Below are positions 43,940-55,487 of a stretch of DNA of 64,000 nt, in pieces. The position numbers and the translations under genes are program-made. Source of the stretch: Adiantum capillus-veneris. Lineage: Eukaryota > Streptophyta > Polypodiopsida > Polypodiales > Pteridaceae. Numbering within the stretch: position 1 is the first letter of the stretch; every line of letters starts with the position of its first letter. The stretch covers positions 105,455,141 to 105,519,140 of the forward strand of contig CM043942.1 of NCBI GenBank assembly GCA_014529385.2, in the 5' to 3' direction. Below the pieces are notes generated by a model. That model did not search any database, had not been told where the DNA came from, and saw nothing but the letters and a program-made list of their open reading frames with translations.

Positions 43940-46900
43940 TTAAGAGATCTCTCTCTCATCCTCGCATAACTCAGCATAACTTCCTATATCTATATAGAGC
44001 TCTCCGTTTAAACACATATCCTCTGTTTCATTTTGTAGCTCCTCTGCATGCACCCCATATAGAGTAGTAGCATCTTGATGCTCGTCTGGCACCACCGCAT
44101 CGGCTTCTGATTGAGCATCTTCTCTGATCTCCTCCATTGATGTCGTTGTGATTGGCACATGGTAGCCTTCATACGTCCTTGCACTACGAGGGGCTACCTC
44201 TATGACGTACCACCAGTTTGACGTAGACTTTGTAGGATGAAATATTACCTGCCAGAGCCACATAACTTACATGAGAGCTTTCAAGCACATAACTTGTAAA
44301 AGGGGGATGTTAACTATTTACATACTTACTTGTTCACAATGCTCTGGTAGTACGAAAGTGTCTCTTAGGTCAGTCCATTTCTTAGTAGAATCCACCTCAA
44401 GAAAACCAGACTCTCCTCTACGCACAGTAGCGTTGCGACCCTCCATGATTATCTTGAACCATTGCACGTCGAACAAGTCGACAAAAAATCCTCTGTAATC
44501 GATCCTCAAAATCTCTTGCAGCGTGCCGAAGTAAGTGAGTTCCGCCACCACAGGATCTGCATCAGAGGAACGTCGTCGACTGGACTGTTCAAATTTTGCC
44601 ATGATTCCACAATCTTGAGTAAAACGATTTTTGTCGATCCGTTCCACCCTAAAATGTCGACCTTTACACCATGCTGCTGTGTATGACTTATACTACAACG
44701 AACAAAGATTATGAGTGGCCGTTCAAACGTTTAGAAATAAAGTCACTAGCATGTCGTACATTGCAAACTTACCTTGGTCGCGCAACCCCGAGAGTACTCC
44801 CACTCTTCCTCAGTCACTTCGTCACCGCATTGTTGTGCGCTTTTCAATTGGTTGTGCAACCATCTTAAGTTCATGAAGGTTGGTAGGCTCTCCAGACCCG
44901 TCGGATAGTGCATCGGTGGTCGTCTTCCCCGTCTCCACTCGATTCATGCCCTTTGTCGCTCTTGCTTTGCATCCTCATATTGTGAAATCCACTTTTGCAT
45001 CACTGGATTGTGAAGCATGCAAAATCGGTTGATTTTAGCCTCTAGATCTTCCGTCATCTTCTTCTCAACACCGAGATTGCACATTACAATCCCAGATATG
45101 CGCTCATCATCTATGGTTCGCCATAGCGTGTCCCGGGATTTATCAAATCCGTCTAGCCACTCTCCAATGTACACTATGGACTCTGATACCAACCAACCTT
45201 CTGCCATGCTACCCTCCGGACGTGCCTTTTGACGCACATATCCCTTAAGCGTTTTCATGAAACGTTCTAAGAAGAACATCCATCTGGAATGAACTGTGCC
45301 AGCTATTTCCACCTCATCAACTATGTGAACAAGAAGATGCACCTGAATGGTTAGCATGGTAGTAGGAAAATGTTTCTCAAACATGCACACAAGCTCCGCA
45401 GCATTTAGTTTGGCGAATGGTATGGAGTCTACGTTGATCTCCTTTTGTGAGATCCATTGCACCAGCTTTGCAAGTTTATAGATTGTGTTATGGATGTCGA
45501 GAGACAAACATCCCTCAATGGCAACCGGTAAAATAAACTGTTAAGTATGTGCAGCAATGATATTAAAGTCCACATTTTATGCAATGATATTAAAGTCCAC
45601 TATGAACGTACCTGACACATTTTATGCCAATCGTGTGACTTCAAACCGATAAGCTTTCCGTCTTTAGTAAAACACGTTCGGAGCGAGTGCATTACGCCAG
45701 TGGGGGTCCGCAAGGATCGAATGGTCTCTTTTACTTTGCGTTCTTGGGCTCCTGTGAAAATCCATGGTGCTTTAGGGAGTTTTATCGATCCATCAGACGC
45801 TGTTTGCGGCCAATATTGCTCCATACGATCCACATTTCTAAGGTCAACTCTGGCTCCCAAAGTATCTTTCTTACCGGTCAGATGGTCCCATAGTAGATTA
45901 CTCACATTCTTGAATATGTGCATTGGATCAAGCAAGTGATTGATCATGAGTCGGGACCAGTATGCTAACTCGTACCATAGAGATAGTCTCTTCATCCCTG
46001 GAGGCAATCCGTCATCGCACATCTCCTTCTGCTCTAACCATGCTTGTGCAGACATCCTTGGTGGCTCTCTTCCCAGAGAGCCGTCGCGTAACACATGATT
46101 CTTTGGAAGATACGCTTGATGACCTTCGTAGATTTGCTTCTTCAGTGAGGGCGCCCTACGTGCATTCAGTCTAGGTCCACATGTGACACATGCTCTGTAT
46201 CCGCTTGTTTGAAGCCCTGCATGTATACACATGATAATAGATCAACTATGGGAAAAAACAAGATTTATAGTGTCTGAGTGAGGAGTGTCAATAGATCACT
46301 TGAGCATTCTGTTAGCCCGGGATAGTCATGCATGGTCCACATTAGAATGCCTCTGATCAAAGCATTCCGTCGTCCTGTGTGTCGGCTCATATCCACCACC
46401 TCTATGCCAATCCACAATTGTTGTAGCTCTTCCAATAGTGGACGAAGATACACATCCATATTCCCCACTTTATATCGCCCTGGCACAATCAAGCTTAGCC
46501 ATAGGTGCCCCTTCTTCGTAGTCAACCACGGGGGAATGTTGTAGTTGACGATGACAACGGGCCATACACTGTAAGATGTTGATCTTTGACCAAACGGATT
46601 TACGCTATCCATAGCCAGGCCTAAGCGCAAATTTCGAGCTTCCCTGGCAAAATCCGACCATGTTCCATCTATATGTTTCCAGGCTGCGCAATCTGCAGGA
46701 ATTCATAGCACACCATCCGAAGATTTATTCTCCTCATGCCATGATGCTAGGGCGGCCATGGACTTACATTCGAAGAAATGCTTGATGCGAGGAAGCAGAG
46801 GAAAATGTCGCAAAACCTTTTGTGGAATTTTTGTCCCGTGGAGATCTACTCGATATCTTTCGAAATCACATTTCGGACACTTCTCCATGTCTATGTAGTC

Positions 46901-47667
46901 CCCTCTGAAAAGAATGCAGTCATTAGGACAAGCGTGGATAGAATTGTAATCCATCCCCAAGTTTTGCAAAATCTCTCTTGCTTCATCTAGGGAATCTGGC
47001 ATCACATTGTCAGCTGGTAGTATGTGCTCTTTAAGCAATCTACACAACATAAAAATACGATACAGTCGTGTAAAAATCTATCAGATCATTATACATTTAG
47101 AGTTTTATTAAAGTAAACTAATTGTAATAGATCACCTGAAAAGCGTTGTGACGCTAGTGTCACTCCATCCAAACTTTGCCTGCATGTTGAGAAGAACCAG
47201 GAGTGCTTTCAATCTAGACATACGTGCTCCATTATACAATGGCGTATCGGCTTCACTTTTCATATCATCATAGATAAGCCTTTCTGAATCCATGATCGTC
47301 TCGATCATTCATCAATCTCGGGCTCAAACATTGCCTCGTTGGGAATGTGCTCTGCATGATCATCCCCCGAGCTGTCAGAGGCTACATCTTGTGGCCTCAC
47401 ATATGCTGCTTGACCAAAGCGCCTGCGAACACGTCTATTGGGTTGCAAGATTGTTGCTTGTTGGCCAGCGTCAGAGTCCGACGAGTTATAATTGGCAACA
47501 ACTCGATCTATAATAGATGGATCAAACTCGCCAAATTCGCGAACGTGCTGCAAAGAAACACGTCTTGTCCGTCGCACAGCATGCTTGCATTGATTACAAG
47601 GACATAAGACCCTCGTTGAGAGATAGGTGTTTCGGTTGGACGGTCCCACATCCTCGTCACTACTCAT
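43940..47667 (-). pseudogene. TNP2-type transposase of CACTA copy 2, multiple lesions
   Basis: Six-exon arrangement as in copy 1, with the Transposase-associated start (CPCNQCKH, Cys kept), TNP2 core, DUF4218 and DUF4216. Lesions relative to copy 1: loss of one A near 47303 shifts the frame at the EIDE-M position; TGA at 46703-46705 where copy 1 has CGA (before IPADC); TGA at 44944-44946 where copy 1 has CGA. At the codon where copy 1 carries TGA (3196), this copy has CGA. The two copies thus carry different breaks and share none of those noted. Confidence 0.9.
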
Positions 47668-47729
47668 AATGAGGATAAAAATCTTATAACCTGGACAACA
47701 AATTTAATATTCTATTGGCATTCTTCGTC

Positions 47730-47732
<3 letters not shown>

Positions 47733-47773
<41 letters not shown>
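47733..47773. repeat. (CT)n microsatellite in CACTA copy 2
   Basis: About 41 bases; counterpart of 366-420. Confidence 0.97.
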
Positions 47774-47775
<2 letters not shown>

Positions 47776-48094
47776 CTCACATTCTCTAGTCATGTCCAAT
47801 TCCCGCACACCTCAGTCTAGAGGTGCACGGAGATCAGAACCATCGGGTTATAATCTCGTCTTTATTGGTCAATACCTATATTTGTGGGTACAAGAAATCT
47901 ACAGACCCACGTCTACATGATACTGCATGTAGTGGACAAAACCCCTTTGCCTCTTCTCTAGCTGTAGCACTTCACAGCATCTTAACATCTTTTCACAGTA
48001 GATCTTTTCACTGTTCGTCTAACTCTAAACCCTAAACCGTAAGTAATTCTTGCGTGGACTCGATCTAATGTAAATAAGCGTAAATCTAAATAAA

Positions 48095-48206
48095 CGTAAA
48101 TCTAACTAAAAATAAACCTAAATCTAATTTAACGTAAGTCTACATCTAACCTAATCTTTAACGTCTTTTGGGATAGTTTCCTACGACGTTAAAACTCTCT
48201 TCTTCT

Positions 48207-48239
<33 letters not shown>

Positions 48240-48295
48240 ACCTAAATAAACCTAAGTCTAATCTAATATAACATAAATCTAAATCTAACGTAAAT
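48095..48295. repeat. Duplicated 5' element segment, left copy
   Basis: Includes TTTAACGTAAGTCTACATCT and a following TTTCCTACGACGTTA block, repeated at about 48733-48960. A 45-bp stretch (48251-48295 and 48733-48777) with three differences sits on both sides of the HIPP fragment. Confidence 0.75.
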
Positions 48296-48370
48296 TATGT
48301 TATATTAAAAACAAAGAACTAAACTAACAGGGATTATAAGAACCTTAAAACTGATTTAACACATAATGTT

Positions 48371-48733
48371 TCACATAACTCGGCAAGAGTTGGCATTCTC
48401 ATCACTAAAGATGTGAGAGTTAACTTCCGGCGGTGACGCTGCCTCATCTCCATCCACATCTAACGATAGCAATTGGCCCTTTAGACCGTTCTTGCTCTTG
48501 TTACTAACTTTGAACTTGCTGTTGAATGACTAGAGGTTGTCTAGATGGTCATTGTGTCGGGGATGTAGTGACTCTTGCCGCCCTGAAGATCCACCTTCTT
48601 CCCTATCTTCTGAAGACATTTCACCAGTACTTTTGGATCGACGGAGCCCACCATGAGTGAAGGCAGCAATACCCTATATTCCATTGAGGGCTTTCTTCAC
48701 CCGCTTCATGCAGGCATCGCAGTCTATGGAGAC
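48371..48733 (-). pseudogene. Captured HIPP (heavy-metal-associated isoprenylated protein) gene fragment
   Basis: Minus strand, frame-shifted in places. It starts VSIDCDACMKRVKKALNGI, the HMA domain first strand and helix with the metal-binding C-x-x-C. After a short gap in another frame comes GSVDPKVLVKCLQKIGKKVD, the second half of the HMA fold, then YIPDTMT. A third frame gives a Lys-rich linker, LLSLDVDGDEAASPPEVNS and a C-terminal CRVM followed by TGA, a CaaX prenylation signature. HMA domain plus CaaX is the defining architecture of plant HIPPs, which bind metals at membranes. Inside CACTA copy 2, upstream of and on the same strand as its transposase. A decayed transduplicate, not a working gene. 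Confidence 0.85.
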
Positions 48734-48960
48734 CTAAATCTAATCTAATATAACGTAAATCTAAATCTAGCGTAAATAAATGTAAATCTAATTAAAAATA
48801 AACCTAAATCTAATCTAATTTAACTTAAATAAACCTAAATCTAATTTAACGTAAGTCTACATCTAACCTAATCTTTAACGTCTTTTATGATAGTTTCCTA
48901 CGACGTTATAACTCTCTTCTTCTTGTGTGTGTGCGCGTGTGTGGATGTGTGTGCCAATAA
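48733..48960. repeat. Duplicated 5' element segment, right copy
   Basis: Partner of 48095-48295. A further partial TTTCCTACGACGTTAAA occurs near 49098. Confidence 0.75.
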
Positions 48961-49130
48961 AAAGAGATAAATGGTATAACCTTTCTATCACCCATGCCAA
49001 GTATGATAGATTGGTTATGCCATTTCCCTCTTGAATAATAGGTCTTGAGTTCAACTCCTCGTCGGCTAGATCTTTAGGTCTTTTAATTTTAATTAGTTTC
49101 CTACGACGTTAAATTAGTTTCTCTCTCTTT

Positions 49131-49355
49131 CTCTCTCAATGTGTGTGCGTTTTTTTGGATCGTATGCATGTTTTCTCTCTCTTTTCCTCTCTCAATGTGT
49201 GCGTTTTTTGTTTATGCATGTTCTCTCTCTCTCTCTCTCTTCCTCTCTCAATGCGTGCGTTTTTTGTTTATGCATGCTCTCTCTCTCTTTTCCTCTCTCA
49301 ATGTGTGTGTGCATTCTTTGTTTATGTATGTGTGTGTGCGTTTTTGTTTATGTTT

Positions 49356-49392
<37 letters not shown>

Positions 49393-49395
49393 AAC
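49131..49395. repeat. Minisatellite of ~50-60-bp units in CACTA copy 2
   Basis: About four imperfect units of the type CTCTCAATGTGTGCG, TTTTTTGTTTATGCATG and a CT run. Followed by (GT)n, (GA)n and mixed low complexity to about 49605. Long frames here are repeat artefacts. Confidence 0.8.
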
Positions 49396-49411
49396 ACTAT
49401 GTGTGTGTGTA

Positions 49412-49443
<32 letters not shown>

Positions 49444-49521
49444 GGAGAGAGAAAGAGGGGAAGGGAACATGAGAGTGAGGAGAGGGAAGGAGCATACCTG
49501 GCTCTCCTTCCTCTCCTCGTG

Positions 49522-49556
<35 letters not shown>

Positions 49557-49563
49557 GGAGAAG

Positions 49564-49605
<42 letters not shown>

Positions 49606-49694
49606 TTACGTGCTCCTTGCTTGAGGGCGCCGAAAAACTCAGATCTGAGATCTAAGTTTTTGGGCGCGCTCTGTTATTTTTTTAGCCCAGTCGA

Positions 49695-49748
49695 CGTCGC
49701 TATGAGCGTCGCAAATTTCTTTGGAAATTTGCGACGCTCATAGCGACG
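49695..49748. repeat. Perfect 25-bp-arm hairpin near the 5' end of CACTA copy 2
   Basis: Arms 49695-49719 and 49724-49748 are exact reverse complements with loop TTTG. The arms include two CGTCGC motifs of the subterminal repeat plus CAAATTTC. It lies 49 bases inside the TIR. Confidence 0.92.
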
Positions 49749-49800
49749 CCGGGATTTTTTTTTTGAGCGTCGCTAATATGAATAGCCTCTTGTAGTGTTC

Positions 49801-51419
49801 TTTTTTCATTTAAGTTTTTCACTTTACTTCATTTTATTTTAGTACCCAAACATTGGTTTAGATCCACAAGGATTGTATTAGCTTGGACTCAGAGGAAATT
49901 TTGGCATTCTGAAGCCTATTAATATAACATTTCATTTAATTTCTTTCTCTATCTCTCTCTCCACATTGATGATGCATAACCAATTACCCTCTCTCTTACC
50001 TACATGCCCACAAGCTTTGTACAAGACCCAATATACTCGTGTAGGTTTATGATCAATGCAATTTGACCATTGAAAAGCCTTCTTGTCAATCATGTGTATC
50101 TGTTGCTAACGAAAGGTAGGCAAAATATCTGGTAGATTTCCCCCATAAGGCAAGAAACCATGTTTCATTTGGTATCGCTTTGCAGATTACAATGAGACTT
50201 ATCATGTCTCGTCTCGAGGGATACTCGACTTGTTATTCGACTATCCGTGCTCACCCAGATCTAACAAAAATAATAATAAATAAATCTTATTAGTATGTCG
50301 TTGTTGTGATTTTGTTTTGGCTTTGCATACTCTCAAGCTTTAATATTCAAGATTTCCTAGTGAAAGTAGTCACAAATTGAACACCATTTTCTAGTCCTTG
50401 GTAAGTTCTAATTGTTTGTGCTAGTGAGACTATGGTATATCACAACATATTTGCTGACCTTCAACAAAATAAAAATTATTTGCAATGAAATAACGATCAA
50501 ATATGACCATGGTAAGGCTTTAATAAAGCTTTTAAACGTAAAGTTATTATCTTTGATGGGCACAAATACTCATTTTCTATTACATTTTGTTACAAATGAT
50601 AGTCCAAAACTTCTTATCATTGTTATATTTCTAAATTTCAATGGATTGCTTTCAGAGAGCTTGCTAAAGTATACACAATTGTCATTATTTATTTCACGAT
50701 TCAAAAGCTACAAGTAGTGACACTGCTAACTTTTCAACCTCAATCCTTGCCCAGTACCATAGACCACCCTCTCGAGCAAGATAATTTAAGTCCTTTCCTA
50801 CTTTTATATGTCACGGTCTACATTTGTATAGAAAGAACCAAGACCCGTGGACTTAGAAGGTACTATCTAACCTAACCTCTTAATAACCACTTCATTTGTT
50901 AAGTATGCTAACTTTCTTGTCTACAACTGCCTAAGCACAAGTTGCTCTCCAATAACTTGCACTTCGTTCTTGTATTTTTTGGTTAGTGACACTAGTTGAC
51001 CTATGCTATTTCATTAGAACTGCAAAAATTTCCTTTCCATTCAGTTGCCTCACATTTGTCTTAATTGTCTACTAATCCCTTCTATAGTTATCATTGCAAG
51101 TTCATGATCAATTATTAATCTCACGCTAACACATTTTGAAACTTTTAGCTATACTTTGATGTAAGTTTGCTAGTTGCAACACTTGTACCTCTCTCCATGC
51201 GCCAACAATGGTATATATATTTTCAAATATAGTATAACCTCCTGGGATTTTCATTGAGATAATTTAGCTATGCAGCTACTCATGTGAGCTAAGGTACTCT
51301 GGGATAGTAAACAACAGTTTGTAAGTACCCTCCTACTCAAACACGCTCCACATTGATGTTACACCTGTGATAAATGTTATATTGTTATGTCTCGCCTAGT
51401 CCATTGGTCACAGACACAC
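49801..51419. other. Unassigned AT-rich internal part of the non-autonomous LTR element
   Basis: No gag/pol domain or recognisable gene fragment; short AT-rich frames only. Confidence 0.5.
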
Positions 51420-51571
51420 AGATTCGCCGGTTTAGGCAGTGTGTAGATAATCATCTTTGTGCAGATTCGCCGATTTAGGTAGCACATTGATAAATTACAG
51501 ATTCATGATTTTTAAACAGTATCAAATGCAGATTCGCCGATTTGGTGTAGATTCGCCGATTTAGGCAACAC
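51420..51571 (+). repeat. Four copies of AGATTCGCCGATTTAGG
   Basis: Copies at 51420, 51463, 51530 and 51549, identical or with few changes, unevenly spaced (43, 67 and 19 bases), about 450 bases before the 3' LTR. A further partial copy (AGATTCATGATTT) lies near 51499. Confidence 0.85.
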
Positions 51572-52001
51572 CGATCACAAAATCATGCTATAGTGGCTGG
51601 CCACCACTATAAGTGGTATGATTTTGTTACCCGGGTACATAATGAAAGTTATTTGGATTTGGACTTATATTGTGACATTGGAATTGGATTGGAATTTCGT
51701 ATCTGATGATCATTTTGTCACGGCAGTGTTTATGTGATGGGACTTGACATTTATGAGATTGACGATGAGTGTGACCAACGATATCCTGATTCATCAGGGT
51801 ATGACATATACTGCTTGTTCTAGTGGTATGGGACACTAGAATAGATAGTATGTGGATGATGGCAGGCATAACCAATGTGTCTAATTTTATGGATTTTTCT
51901 TTTACTATTTGATACAGATTTCTAATCATTGTTTTTCACAAGTATTGTTTGCAGATTTTCATCTTCACAACTGAGGACAGTTGCTTTCCAACGGAGAGGT
52001 A

Positions 52002-52479
52002 TGTTATAGAACTGACATTTTATTATTTATTGCAGTTGATAGGCCGTGGAAAAGAATTTACCAAGCTAGGCTACTGCAAAAGGATATTATATTTATGTAT
52101 ATTTGATTATTCAAGTGCTCTTTATGAGCTTTGGCCATTTATGACCGGCCGGCCAGTTTGTACTCACTTTGACCATTCAAGAATCTATAAATTAAATACG
52201 TGCAAGAGGGAAATGGTCACTCTTGCATGGGGGGAGATTGCACCCAGTGCTCATGTCTGTTCTTCTCTTCTCTTCTCTTATCTCTCGCCGTGCCGGCGTA
52301 GCACTCCACTCTAGGAGGTGCGCCTACACGTGCGCTGTCTTGCTCTTTGTCTCTCCCTGTTCGTGTACAACTTGGATTATGCGCTGTGTGATTCGAGGTA
52401 TGCATATTTGTTCGTTTCATGGCTTGTAGTATATTGTTTTTGCTATATTGCAGGGCTCACGACGCTTCCGTCTGTAGCA
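52002..52479 (+). repeat. 3' LTR of the non-autonomous element
   Basis: 478 bp, ends CTGTAGCA and is followed by the TTTAA duplication. The preceding GGAGAGGTA is a weak purine tract. Confidence 0.9.
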
Positions 52480-52484
52480 TTTAA

Positions 52485-54842
52485 GGCTTGGTATGTATGG
52501 AAATTTCTCTACTGGGAAATTGCTCCGGAAGATTCTTTCCAGGTAAAGGTGGCTTGGGGCCCGAAGCCCATTCCAACAACTAACAATGTAGAGCTGTCTT
52601 CAGACGAAGAGGCTCCAGGCAATCAATTGGCCCCAACTGGACAAAAGAGGAAGGCCACACAGGTGGAAGCCAGTGGTTCAAAGAAACCAAGGATTACGTT
52701 GGCTAAGAGCACTGCATTACTAAAGCAGCTAGAGAGTCAGGTCAAGCCTTTGCCTACTGGAAAATCCTCAGCAGGCCCATAACTGAGCAGACTCCAGCAG
52801 ACAACAACACTGGAAAGGGCCAGCAAGAAACATCAAGCATTGAACAGGTGATGGCCAATCATGATAAAGGAAAGGGCCCAACACCTTTCCAGCTAACAAA
52901 ATTCCTTTCAGTGAATTGGCTTTATCCATAGACAAGAAGGATCGACTGAAATAATTACAACACAATCCTCTCAAAGGCCGATTGATTTTTCAAAAACCGG
53001 ATTTGGCAGCATTACCATACATGGATCCTGTCATGGTTTATGAGCTAGTTCAATCTGACCTAGCAAACTAGCTGATGGTTGCGCGACGCTTATCCAAACA
53101 TCATGGAATACCATTGTCAATGCCTTGGCCAGATGATGGATGCGTCGGCTTCCAATGAGCAGGTGGCTAAGCTACAAGAATAACTGGAAAGAAATCAACA
53201 TCAGATTCAGAACTTTAGAAGGATGTGGCTGCACAAAAACTCAAGTATAATATTGCTAAAAATAAGTCAGTAAGGACAATCAATGAGGTGCAAACAAAGT
53301 TGTTGAAGATAGAAATAGAAAATCAGCAATTAAAGGAAGACAAGGCAACAGCCTTAAGAGACGCTGATAGATTTCAGACTCTGTTACGAATGAAGCGAAC
53401 AGACTTCAACGAACTACACACTGCAGTAAAGGCTTCCCTTACAAAGAGATATATTTATAATAATCTTGCTGATATTTTGAGTCCAGAAGGCAACGTCACT
53501 CTAAATATGGACAATTTGAAAGGCACTTATGGAGACTATGCAGAGTGATTTGCAAGAAAAGCTTTCTGAATACAAAAAAGCATTAGCAAATCACACCATC
53601 ATAGATTATATCAATCAACAAAATGATCTTGATGAGGAGTTTGAGAGGGAAGAAGAGCAAGACAACCCGGTCAACAAACCTGATGATGATGATGATGATT
53701 TTCCTCCTACCTCACCCTCAGGCTCTAGAGCTGGTGGATTAGTTGCCACAGGGGGCAGTCAACCCAATAAAGACGAGCCAGACCAGTAGTCTGATGATCA
53801 GCAGTAAGATAGTGGGCAACACAATCAGGACAACATTAGAGATTGTCTAGTACACCAGTCATTGCACATTCCAGATAGCAAAGGAAAAGACAAAGCTGTG
53901 ACTGAGTCCTTAAAGGGTGATGAGCAACACTCATTACAGCTCATCACACTGAACAAGACATTAAGACATCAACAAGATCCTATTACTAGAAAGTATATGG
54001 CGGATGATACTCTTATCTCTAATCTGGAACGCTTTCAAAGGCTGTATGTAAGAGCCAGAGAAATGATTTAGCACTGGAAATCAGCTGCCTTCCATGATCA
54101 AGAATTGTGTCAATTATCAGTGCATCCCAACAGAATCCAGCTACTACTGGAAAGGGTACCTGAGTGGACCGCTAACTTCTGATGATATGACAGTCAATCC
54201 ACATTGGCAATGGCAGTCCACTACAGATTGACACTCTTTAGCTCTTGAACTGGATCTACTACTAGGGAACATACTACATACAGATGTATGAAGGAGGTCA
54301 GGACTCAACTGAAAGATGTCTTGCTTCAGATGCAAATTTCCAGAGGAGTTTTGGATCAAAGGGTACAAGCTATCATTGAAGATCAATCTTCCAGTAGTAA
54401 AGGACCCCGAACTCAAATGATAGTAGGAGAACAAGCAAATTCTCTCCAGAAACTCAAGTTTCAGTTGGTCTGAATTACTAGGATTGATCATGCAGTAGGA
54501 GAACCAACCTGTCCTTAATTTTTTGGAGTTTGTGTCCGATTCTCGAGTTCTCATGTATACATTACTTGCTAAAGAGGCTGAACTGCCTAGATTTTTCCTA
54601 GCTTTTTATCCTCAACATCCAGAACCAGTGGATTGGCTTGGCTCACTTACTTCAGCATCACTAATGAACTCCAGGATTGGTATGAGAGAGCCACTATGGA
54701 ATGGAAAGCCTGGCAATCAATGATCAATGGAACCCTCAAAATAGATAATGTCATGGATCTGCAAGGAGAGATGCAAAAGGTCAAAATCTGTATGGGACAG
54801 TGGAAGATCCAGCTCCGTGGCTTAACGAAGATCACAAATTAG
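52485..54842 (+). pseudogene. Extra gene downstream of integrase, C-terminal part, unknown
   Basis: Continues the frame broken at 39264 (WKFLYWEIAPEDSFQVKV), then an acidic and basic linker (ELSSDEEAPGN, KRKATQVEASGSKKPRITL), a coiled-coil-like region at 53225-53548 (KLLKIEIENQQLKEDKATAL), acidic low complexity near 53640-53790, and a C-terminal block at about 54523-54780 (LAKEAELPRFFLAFYPQHPE, then in another frame ITNELQDWYERATMEWKAWQ). Several stops and frameshifts. Total span would be on the order of 900 residues. Family not recognised; its place between integrase and 3' LTR is that of env-like or other extra frames of some plant gypsy elements. Confidence 0.55.
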
Positions 54843-55487
54843 TTACTTCAACTGACTGTGTAGTCTTCCAAGATCCAGCTCCGTGGCTTAACAAAGATAC
54901 TTGAGATTCTCTTTGAAGCTAGAATTAAGACAAATCAGCCTCTTCCACAAAGATGGATTCACACAGCCTTGCATTGTCATAAATTGGCCAAAATCCGTCT
55001 GACAAAGGGTAAACGCAGTCTATATGATCCGACGCCAAAACCTACAACGCCCTCATGCCTTATGAGTTTGAGATGTCCACTGAAAGGTGGGATCAACTTG
55101 AGCAGGAGGAGGCCATTTACAGACTTATCTAGAAGGACAATGCTAGCACTGGGACTTCTGAGGCACCAACACAGAAGAAGGGCAAGAGTAAGTGGGTTCA
55201 GTGGAAGGATACTGGGTAGTTCCATTTCAGAATCAGATGGTGGATTTCCCAGTTAGACACTGGAATCTCCTTGGCTGGGCACCCTTGGAATTACAACTAT
55301 ATGGGTGTCAAGCACTCAACAAGCATGAAGTATGGCATATAGTTGGAAATACCGAAAGAATACTATCATGAGGAACATCGGCCAAATCAGGAGGCAGATG
55401 GGTTTCTCAACACCAAATCTAAATCAAGCGTGGATTTTTTTCCAGAAATTTTGAAGTTATACCAAAATTCAAGAAAGGAGGGAAGGA
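54843..55487 (+). other. 3' untranslated part of the outer gypsy element
   Basis: A ~30-bp duplication (AGATCCAGCTCCGTGGCTTA near 54806 and 54870) and the purine tract at about 55470-55487. No clear gene. Confidence 0.5.

Larger units (their letters stand above)
41745..49797 (-). mobile_element. CACTA (En/Spm) transposon copy 2, complete, 8053 bp
   Basis: Both ends are present: CACTACAAGAGG at 41745 and CCTCTTGTAGTG at 49797, flanked by the 3-bp duplication TTC (41742-41744, 49798-49800), exactly as expected for CACTA elements. Inverted relative to copy 1. Contains the same two genes, plus a 5' region with a captured HIPP gene fragment, a minisatellite and a perfect hairpin. Its transposase is broken at three or more points, so it is non-autonomous. 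Confidence 0.96.
39265..52479 (+). mobile_element. Non-autonomous LTR retrotransposon carrying a reductase gene fragment
   Basis: LTRs 39265-39739 (475 bp) and 52002-52479 (478 bp) start TGTTATAG, end CTGTAGCA, and differ at about a dozen sites plus a 3-base indel. The primer site TGGTATCAGAGC follows the left LTR, and TTTAA is duplicated on both sides. Without the nested CACTA copy 2 it is about 5.2 kb. It contains no gag, protease, RT or integrase, but it does contain a DFR/CCR-like gene fragment, a (CT)n array and short dispersed repeats. It is LARD-like and would need proteins in trans. Confidence 0.9.

Noticed and set aside
49901-50260. Possible captured gene fragment around YRFADYNETYHVSS
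   Set aside because: The readable stretch is short, has no recognisable domain and no splice-site support.
50412-50717. 101-codon AT-rich frame in the non-autonomous LTR element
   Set aside because: Composition alone (Leu, Ile, Lys, Phe-rich) explains it; no domain, no second copy for support.
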